From Eubacterium sp. 1001713B170207_170306_E7 (GTDB lineage: Bacteria; Bacillota; Clostridia; Eubacteriales; Eubacteriaceae), in the NCBI RefSeq assembly GCF_015547515.1, contig NZ_JADMVE010000002.1, forward strand, positions 1 to 64,000: a stretch of 64,000 nt of DNA, in the 5' to 3' direction. Below the pieces are notes generated by a model, which was not told the DNA's origin, did no database searches, and worked only from the letters and a program-made list of their open reading frames with translations. Both the position numbers and the translations under genes were made by a program. Of the stretch, positions 58,845-64,000 are shown piece after piece. Within the stretch, counting starts at the first letter, position 1, and each line of letters starts with the position of its first letter.

Positions 58845-61265
58845 TCAGTCTCGCGCAGGCTCAGCGGCTTTGTTTTTTTTCAAGCTTTTAGTTTTTTTCT
58901 GCTGCTGCTCAAGCCGGCGCAAAAGGGCTGTCAGGCCGGTCATCAGCAGGGGAGACAGTGCGGTAAGGATGCCAAGGATCAGCCAGCCCTCCAGGGTGAG
59001 CAGGCTGAGGCTGAACAGAGGGCCAAACAGGAAGGCAGCCCCGAAAAAGCCCACGCCCATGGCCGCGATGAGGCCAGCCCGTGGCAGGCTCAGCGGCTGA
59101 CAGAGCTTAAAAAGCACCAGAAGCCCGGTAACGCCGACCAGAAGCGTGCAGACTGTGGAAATCTGACTCATGGGCAGGCCCAGAAGGGAGCCGGCGGTCA
59201 GGACAGCCAGCAGGTTAAAGGCGTTGACCAGCCCGCCGGGCAGCGCACCGGACAGCACATTTTTCAGAAAATGCCCGCGCACCTGGCGGTCATTGGGCTC
59301 AAAGGTCAGGGCAAAGGAAGGAATTCCGATCATCAGCCCGCTGATCAGAGTGATGTGTATGGGCAGAAAGGGATAGGGGACCGCCACGAACAACAGGATC
59401 AGGGACAGGATAAAGGAAAAAATGTTCTTGACCAGAAACAGTGCGGCGGAGCGCTCGATATTGTTAATGACCCGCCGCCCCTCCCTGACGATCTGAGGCA
59501 TCACGGAAAAATCTGAATCCAGCAGTACCATTTGAGATACGTGCTGGGCTGCGTCGCTGCCTGCTGCCATGGCGATGCTGCAGTCCGCCTCCTTGAGTGC
59601 CAGGACATCGTTGACACCGTCGCCGATCATGGCAACCGTGTGGCCGCTTTCCTTTAAACCGCGGATCAGACGGCGCTTCTGCTCAGGCGTAACCCGGCCG
59701 AAAACGCTGTGGTTCTCAGCGGCCGCGACCATATCCGCGTCCTCGTCAAGGGAACTGGCGTCAATATAGGCGCCGGCGCCGTTCACCCCCGCGCGCCGCG
59801 CGATCTCAGAAACGGCTTCGGCGTTGTCACCGGAGATCACCTTGATCGCCACACCCTGTTCTCTGAAATAGGCCAGGGTTTCCTGAACATCGTGCCGCAG
59901 CTTGTCGGAGAGAAAAATAAAGCCGAGGGGTCTCAGATTGCTGTTTTCAGGAGCTTCGACAGACGCTGCGGTGCCCTGAGCCAGCAGGAGCACCCGCTTT
60001 CCAGAGGCCAGATAAGGCTTTAGCCGGGAGGTGTAGCGGGTGTAGTTTTTACCCAGAAGCCGCTTGGGCGCGCCCAGAAAGCAGGCAGAGCCGTCATCCA
60101 GGATAAGGGCATTCCATTTGCGCTCAGAGGAAAAAGGAATCTCCGATTTTACAGAAAGGGACGGAGCATCCTGCGTACAATAATGGTTCAGGGCGGTAGC
60201 TGTGGCGTTTTCTGAGGTGGCAGCCTTTTGAAAAGCAGCGAGATGCTTTTCAAGGTCGCCCTCTGAGAGGCCGGAGAGCGGAAGGACGCCGGTGACTTCC
60301 ATGACGCCTTCGGTCAGGGTGCCGGTTTTGTCCAGACACAGGGTATCCACTCGGGCCAGGTTCTCAATGCAGGACAGCTCGTGTACCAGAGTTCTGCGGC
60401 GGGCCAGGTTGACAACGCTGACGGCCAGAGCAATGTTGACCAGCAGGTACAGGCCCTCTGGAATCATGCCCACCATGGCGGCCACAGTGGAGCTGACCGC
60501 ATAGGGAACACCTGTGTTTAAAAGGGCGCTCTGCTTGAAAAACATGATAAGCCCCAGAGGAATAATGCCAATGCCGATGAGCTTCAGCATCCGGTCAAGG
60601 TCACGCATCATTTCAGAACGATGTTTTTTACGGCGTTTGGCCTCCTGGGTAATGCTGGCGGCGTAGGAGTCCCCGCCGACCTTGTCCAGACGGGCGGAGC
60701 AGCTGCCGGAGACGATGAAGCTGCCGGAGAGCAGGCAGTCGCCCGTGCTCTTGGCAACGATGTCGGACTCGCCGGTCAGCAGAGATTCGTTGACCTCCAC
60801 AGCGCCGCTGTACAGAATGGCGTCGGCGCAGATTGAGCTGCCGGGGCCAAAGAGTGCGATGTCGTCCAGCACCAGCGCATCCGGTGGCAGCGTCTGAACC
60901 ACACCGTCCCGAATGACCCGTGCGTTCTGGCCTGAGAGCAGGGCGATTTTGTCCAGTGTGCGCTTGACCTTGAGCTCCTGGATGATGCCGATGAGTACAT
61001 TGATGATGACAATGCCCAGAAAAAGCATGTCGGTATAGGCCTTAACCATAAAAAGACAAAGGGCCAGCGCGAAAAACAGCAAATTAAAAAAGGTAAAGAT
61101 ATTATCTCGAATGATCTGTCCCTCGGTTTTGGACAGACGGTCACCTGTCCTGTTATGCCAGCCCGCTTCTGCGCGGTGCTGTGCCTGTTCGCTGGTCAGC
61201 CCCAGGGCGGGGTCGGGGTTCAGTCGTGTGATGGGCTGCCGTCCGGCAGCAGAATGCTTTTTCAT
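58845..61265 (-). CDS. P-type cation ATPase, CtpE-like
   Basis: The 806-residue protein has the actuator TGES (164-167), the membrane motif PEGL (269-272), the phosphorylation site DKTGTLT (312-318), and the hinge MIGDGVNDVLALKEAD. It lacks N-terminal metal-binding domains and the CPC/CPx motif of heavy-metal pumps. The text LARVDTLCLDKTGTLT is closest to CtpE, a calcium-related P-type ATPase of actinobacteria with homologues in Firmicutes. The transported ion, probably calcium, is not proven. The gene is transcribed alone. Confidence 0.88.
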   Translation of the reverse strand: MKKHSAAGRQPITRLNPDPALGLTSEQAQHRAEAGWHNRTGDRLSKTEGQIIRDNIFTFFNLLFFALALCLFMVKAYTDMLFLGIVIINVLIGIIQELKVKRTLDKIALLSGQNARVIRDGVVQTLPPDALVLDDIALFGPGSSICADAILYSGAVEVNESLLTGESDIVAKSTGDCLLSGSFIVSGSCSARLDKVGGDSYAASITQEAKRRKKHRSEMMRDLDRMLKLIGIGIIPLGLIMFFKQSALLNTGVPYAVSSTVAAMVGMIPEGLYLLVNIALAVSVVNLARRRTLVHELSCIENLARVDTLCLDKTGTLTEGVMEVTGVLPLSGLSEGDLEKHLAAFQKAATSENATATALNHYCTQDAPSLSVKSEIPFSSERKWNALILDDGSACFLGAPKRLLGKNYTRYTSRLKPYLASGKRVLLLAQGTAASVEAPENSNLRPLGFIFLSDKLRHDVQETLAYFREQGVAIKVISGDNAEAVSEIARRAGVNGAGAYIDASSLDEDADMVAAAENHSVFGRVTPEQKRRLIRGLKESGHTVAMIGDGVNDVLALKEADCSIAMAAGSDAAQHVSQMVLLDSDFSVMPQIVREGRRVINNIERSAALFLVKNIFSFILSLILLFVAVPYPFLPIHITLISGLMIGIPSFALTFEPNDRQVRGHFLKNVLSGALPGGLVNAFNLLAVLTAGSLLGLPMSQISTVCTLLVGVTGLLVLFKLCQPLSLPRAGLIAAMGVGFFGAAFLFGPLFSLSLLTLEGWLILGILTALSPLLMTGLTALLRRLEQQQKKTKSLKKNKAAEPARD

Positions 61266-61400
61266 TGCGCTTTCCTGTCCTTTCGTTTTGCGGTAGGTTT
61301 ATTCTATCAGCAAAATCTTACCGGCAAGTCGTCAAAATTCTTACTATTTTTTTAAGATTGACGTTTTCCAGACAGGTGAAAAGTCTTAAAAACGGCTTAA

Positions 61401-61457
61401 TTTACACAGATTTCACATGACGTTCATGTTACCGTCACATTTCGAGGGTATTATACT
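61401..61457 (+). promoter_or_regulatory. PhoP/PhoB-type box with promoter
   Basis: Four 11-bp units follow each other: TTTACA-N5, TTCACA-N5, TTCATG-N5, GTCACA-N5 (61401-61444). TATACT at 61452-61457 is the -10 box, so the repeats cover about -63 to -20, where PhoP dimers bind in Bacillus. The direction is rightward. Confidence 0.65.
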
Positions 61458-61463
61458 GATATA

Positions 61464-61605
61464 ACAAAGCACGTCAGCAGCGGACAATCCCTTCACCATA
61501 ATGTGGTGGGTTTATATATACTTTTTCATTTCTTTTCCTTATTTTTTACAAAGCAAAAGCTGCCGTCCATGGGGTAATGGCCATGGACGGCAGCTTTTGT
61601 CTGTT
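61464..61605 (+). ncRNA. Candidate small RNA controlled by phosphate
   Basis: Transcription from the Pho-type promoter would run about 140 bases to the strong stem at 61556-61600 and its T run. The stretch has no clear gene; a frame starting ATG at 61501 has no ribosome binding site. The RNA itself has not been recognised. Confidence 0.35.
61556..61603. terminator. Strong bidirectional terminator next to the rrf2-type gene
   Basis: AAAAGCTGCCGTCCATGG / CCATGGACGGCAGCTTTT is a near-perfect 18-bp stem with a seven-base loop. It ends the minus-strand gene at 61606 and can end a rightward transcript. Confidence 0.92.
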
Positions 61606-62052
61606 TCAGATAAAAAACATGAAGTGGTTGTTTCCCTTATACCGGCCCGCTTCGACAACCAGTTCATCCAGTGTGATCTTTTCAAGATACGCCTGAACCG
61701 TCTGGTCCAGCGGGGTGAACACAGACTTCTGCATCGCGTGTTCGATGGCGGGCGAAGCCTCCTCCACACTGGTCTCAGTGCTTTCAAAAAGAATCTGCTC
61801 CAGCGCGGTCAGAATCTCATGGGCATTGATCTGGTCCGGCTCTCTTGTCAGCCGGTAGCCGCCCTGGGCGCCTTTGACAGAATGAACCAGTCCGGCGCGC
61901 TTCAGCAGAGAAAAAACCTGTTCAAGATATATTTTAGAGAGCCCCAGCTTTTCCGCAATCACGATGACCGGAACATAGTCCCCCTCAAAATCTCCTTGGG
62001 CAATGGCGATCATGGCCGCCAGACCATACCGTCCCTTCGCGGATATACGCAT
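61606..62052 (-). CDS. Rrf2-family transcriptional regulator
   Basis: The 148-residue protein has the Rrf2 winged helix (MRISAKGRYGLAAMIAIAQ, LGLSKIYLEQVFSLLKRAGLV, KGAQGGYRL). The three cysteines that hold an Fe-S cluster in IscR and NsrR are missing, so it is not an Fe-S sensor. It resembles CymR-like members that respond through protein partners. GGAGGT precedes the start. The divergent permease gene may be its target. Confidence 0.92.
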   Translation of the reverse strand: MRISAKGRYGLAAMIAIAQGDFEGDYVPVIVIAEKLGLSKIYLEQVFSLLKRAGLVHSVKGAQGGYRLTREPDQINAHEILTALEQILFESTETSVEEASPAIEHAMQKSVFTPLDQTVQAYLEKITLDELVVEAGRYKGNNHFMFFI

Positions 62053-62143
62053 TGCGATACCTCCAATTCATAGTAAGTAAATATGTTTAATTCGATTATA
62101 TCCTGAAAAGGCGCACGCGTCAAGTTAATCGGTTAAATTATGG

Positions 62144-62172
62144 TTAAACATTTCAGATTAATGTGTTAGAAT
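62144..62172 (+). promoter_or_regulatory. Promoter of the FtsX-type permease gene
   Basis: TTAAAC and TAGAAT are 17 bases apart. GGTTAAA occurs twice at 11-base spacing (62131-62137, 62142-62148) and overlaps the -35, so it may be a regulator site. Confidence 0.5.
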
Positions 62173-62200
62173 AAGACCAGTATGAGAAAATGAGGGAAGT

Positions 62201-64000
62201 ATGAAAGCATTAAGAAAAGATACAGTGCGGGAAATACGGAAATCCCTGAGCCGTTTTTTGTCCATCGTGGCCATTATCGCTCTGGGAATCTGTTTCTTTG
62301 GCGGCGTTAAGAGCACCAGTCCCAGCATGAAATACACAGCCAACCAATATTTTGAAGAACAGAAGCTGGCGGATATCCATCTGGTATCCACCTATGGCTT
62401 TACCGATGACGATGTGGCGGCCCTGAAAAAGGTGGACGGCGTGGCAGCCGTCATGCCGTCCTACTCTACCGATGTGATTGTGGAAAACGGCGAAAAGCGT
62501 CCAGTGTTCAAGGTGCTGGCCGTACCGGCTGAGGACGGCCTGAACCAGCCCCTGCTGCTGGAGGGCCGCATGCCGGAAAAGGATAACGAGTGCGTGATCG
62601 AGAAGCCGGACATCACCGGACCGCATACGGGCCGGAATGCCTACAGCATCGGAAGCACCATCAGGATGTCGCCTGAGGTGGGTGACAAGAAGCTGGAGGA
62701 CACCCTGTCCCAGAATGAGTACACAGTGGTGGGCTATATCCGTTCGCCCCAGTACATCTCCATCGAACGCGGCTCCACCTCCGTGGGCAGCGGGGATATT
62801 TCTTTCTATATGATGGTTAAGCCCGGGGTCTTTAAGACCGAGCGCTACACCGACGCCTATGTCTACTCCACGGCCAGTGCGGATGGCGTCTCGGCCTATA
62901 GCACTGAATACAAGGATGCGGTGTCGGCGCTGGAAAGCCGTCTGGAAACTGTGGGCCACGACCGCCTGCAGGTCAACTATGATGATATTATAACCACAGG
63001 CACCCAGGAGCTGGATAAGGCTAAACGGGAGCTTCTGGACGCCCAGACCACCTTCGAGGAGGAGATCCAAAAGGCTGAGCAGAAGCTGCGCGACGCCGAA
63101 CAGCAGATTGCTGACGGCGAGGCCGATCTGGCAGAGGGACAGAGAAGCTATGACGAGATGGTGGCCTCTACCACAGCGACCTTAAATGAAAAGGAGGCTC
63201 AGTTAAACGCAGCGGCAGCCCAGCTGGCCTCCGGACAGCAGCAGTACGCCGAGGGACTGAGCCAGTACGGCCAGAACAAGGCCGCCTATGAGGCGGGCAA
63301 ACCGGCCGCGGAGGCCGCCATTGCCGAGGCTGAAAAGCAGCTGTCCGATGCGGCCCAGGGTATTGCGCAGCTAAAATCCGCCATCGCCCAGATTGAGGCG
63401 ATCCCGGAAGAACAGCGGCCGCCAGAGCTTAAGGAAAAACTGAAACAGCTGAAAAGCCAGCTTGAGACAGCGCAGGCGGCTTATGATGCCGGGAGCGCGG
63501 AGCTGGCCGCGAACAGACAAAAGCTGGCCGATACTGAGAATCAGCTGGCAGCGGCTAAGGCCCAGCTGGACCAGTCAAAGGCGGCACTGGACAGCGGAGC
63601 CGCCCAGGCGGAGCAGGGAAGAGCTGCCATCGCCCAGGGCTGGCAGCAGCTGGAGCAGGGTAAGACTCAGGCCCAGCAGCAGCTGGCAGAAGGGCAGCAG
63701 CAGCTGGACGACGCCCGGAAACAGCTGGCGGAGGGCCGCGCGGAGCTGGAAACCCAGCGCGCCGAGGGACAGCAGCAGCTGGATGACGCCAGACAGAAAA
63801 TCGCAGACAGCGAGAAGGAGCTGAAGGATGTAGACTTTGGCAAATGGTATGTGTTTAACCGCGACGATAATCCGGGCTACAGCGGTTACGGTGAGGACGC
63901 CAACCGCATCGACAACGTGGCCGGTATTTTTCCAGTGTTCTTCCTGCTGGTGGCGGCGCTGGTAGCTTTTACGACCATGACCCGCATGGTCGAGGAGCAG
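62201..64000 (+). CDS. FtsX/MacB-type ABC permease with long coiled-coil, 5' part
   Basis: The first 600 residues are visible and the frame is open at the window's end. A membrane helix lies at about 18-40 (FLSIVAIIALGICFFGGV), then a MacB-like outer domain (about 45-260). A very long coiled coil rich in Q, A and L follows (about 270-545, with repeats such as QQQLDDARKQLAEG). The next membrane helix begins near 578 (FPVFFLLVAALVAF), where the FtsX domain continues. Such large permeases work with an ATPase to move lipids or peptides, or to signal to wall enzymes. AGGGAAG precedes the start. Confidence 0.88.
   Translation, partial: MKALRKDTVREIRKSLSRFLSIVAIIALGICFFGGVKSTSPSMKYTANQYFEEQKLADIHLVSTYGFTDDDVAALKKVDGVAAVMPSYSTDVIVENGEKRPVFKVLAVPAEDGLNQPLLLEGRMPEKDNECVIEKPDITGPHTGRNAYSIGSTIRMSPEVGDKKLEDTLSQNEYTVVGYIRSPQYISIERGSTSVGSGDISFYMMVKPGVFKTERYTDAYVYSTASADGVSAYSTEYKDAVSALESRLETVGHDRLQVNYDDIITTGTQELDKAKRELLDAQTTFEEEIQKAEQKLRDAEQQIADGEADLAEGQRSYDEMVASTTATLNEKEAQLNAAAAQLASGQQQYAEGLSQYGQNKAAYEAGKPAAEAAIAEAEKQLSDAAQGIAQLKSAIAQIEAIPEEQRPPELKEKLKQLKSQLETAQAAYDAGSAELAANRQKLADTENQLAAAKAQLDQSKAALDSGAAQAEQGRAAIAQGWQQLEQGKTQAQQQLAEGQQQLDDARKQLAEGRAELETQRAEGQQQLDDARQKIADSEKELKDVDFGKWYVFNRDDNPGYSGYGEDANRIDNVAGIFPVFFLLVAALVAFTTMTRMVEEQ

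Larger units (their letters stand above)
61266..61605. other. Intergenic region with a Pho-type promoter and terminator
   Basis: No protein gene of normal size is present. The region contains four direct repeats at 61401-61444, a -10 box at 61452-61457, a small hairpin CACCA-TAATG-TGGTG at about 61494-61508, and a strong terminator at 61556-61600. Confidence 0.7.

Noticed and set aside
1-64000. CRISPR arrays, prophage, insertion sequences, integrases or attachment sites
   Set aside because: No regularly spaced repeats, transposase motifs, phage structural genes or integrase motifs were found. The single tRNA gene has no partial copy of its 3' end nearby.

Overview
The window is one contiguous 64 kb stretch of chromosome from a Gram-positive anaerobe of the class Clostridia. 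The evidence is strong purine-rich ribosome binding sites with some GTG and TTG starts, sigma-A type promoters, a glmS ribozyme in front of glmS, a LarB/LarC/LarE set, lipoprotein signals, sortase-like C-termini and many intrinsic terminators. Coding DNA is fairly GC-rich with AT-rich gaps. A Eubacterium-like member of the Eubacteriales fits, but that is an inference and the species is not determined. There is no phage, plasmid, insertion sequence or CRISPR array.

Layout. 1-0.9 kb: end of a DUF2922 gene and a membrane-anchored M15 peptidase. 0.9-5.1 kb: a hexitol-type PTS permease and a sorbose-1-phosphate-reductase-like dehydrogenase, divergent from a DeoR/GlpR regulator. 5.1-6.3 kb: an unknown small gene and a Cof-type HAD phosphatase, followed by an 860-bp AT-rich gap. 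7.2-12.0 kb: a six- or seven-gene operon for a reduced type IV pilus-like machine (transglutaminase lipoprotein, PilC, pilin-like proteins, PilT). 12.0-12.7 kb: an orphan ArsR repressor and tRNA-Gln(CUG). 12.8-15.7 kb: a structured RNA candidate and larE-larB-larC for the nickel pincer cofactor. 15.8-17.8 kb: phasin-like protein and UbiB/AarF kinase. 17.9-21.5 kb: a degenerate GHKL sensor, HdeD-like protein and CstA. 21.6-25.6 kb: first secreted/surface-protein locus. 26-35 kb: TspO, GyrI-like protein, a frameshifted small membrane gene, an acetyltransferase, UvrA2-like ATPase with an AraC regulator, a GntR-ABC operon and a MATE exporter. 35.3-38.0 kb: DUF2284 protein, glmS ribozyme and glmS. 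38.2-42.9 kb: a solute-binding/5'-nucleotidase-C fusion lipoprotein coupled to a hybrid histidine kinase. 43-48.3 kb: HAD phosphatase, a three-gene ABC exporter divergent from its TetR regulator, and a histidine phosphatase. 48.4-54.4 kb: second secreted/surface-protein locus. 54.7-64 kb: murE, a QueG-like Fe-S protein, a GGDEF protein, a CtpE-like P-type ATPase, an orphan Pho-box promoter with a possible small RNA, an Rrf2 regulator and the start of a large FtsX-type permease.

Most notable are: (1) the lipoprotein at 38307-40283, which joins an ABC-type solute-binding domain to the nucleotide-binding half of a 5'-nucleotidase and lacks the catalytic half, translationally coupled to a two-receiver hybrid kinase; it looks like an extracellular sensing module. 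(2) Two separate loci that each combine a secreted protein of about 500 residues with large surface proteins, where one protein per locus ends in an unusual GPxTG-type sorting signal. (3) Four 11-bp direct repeats resembling a PhoP/PhoB box that point into a gene-free stretch ending in a strong terminator.
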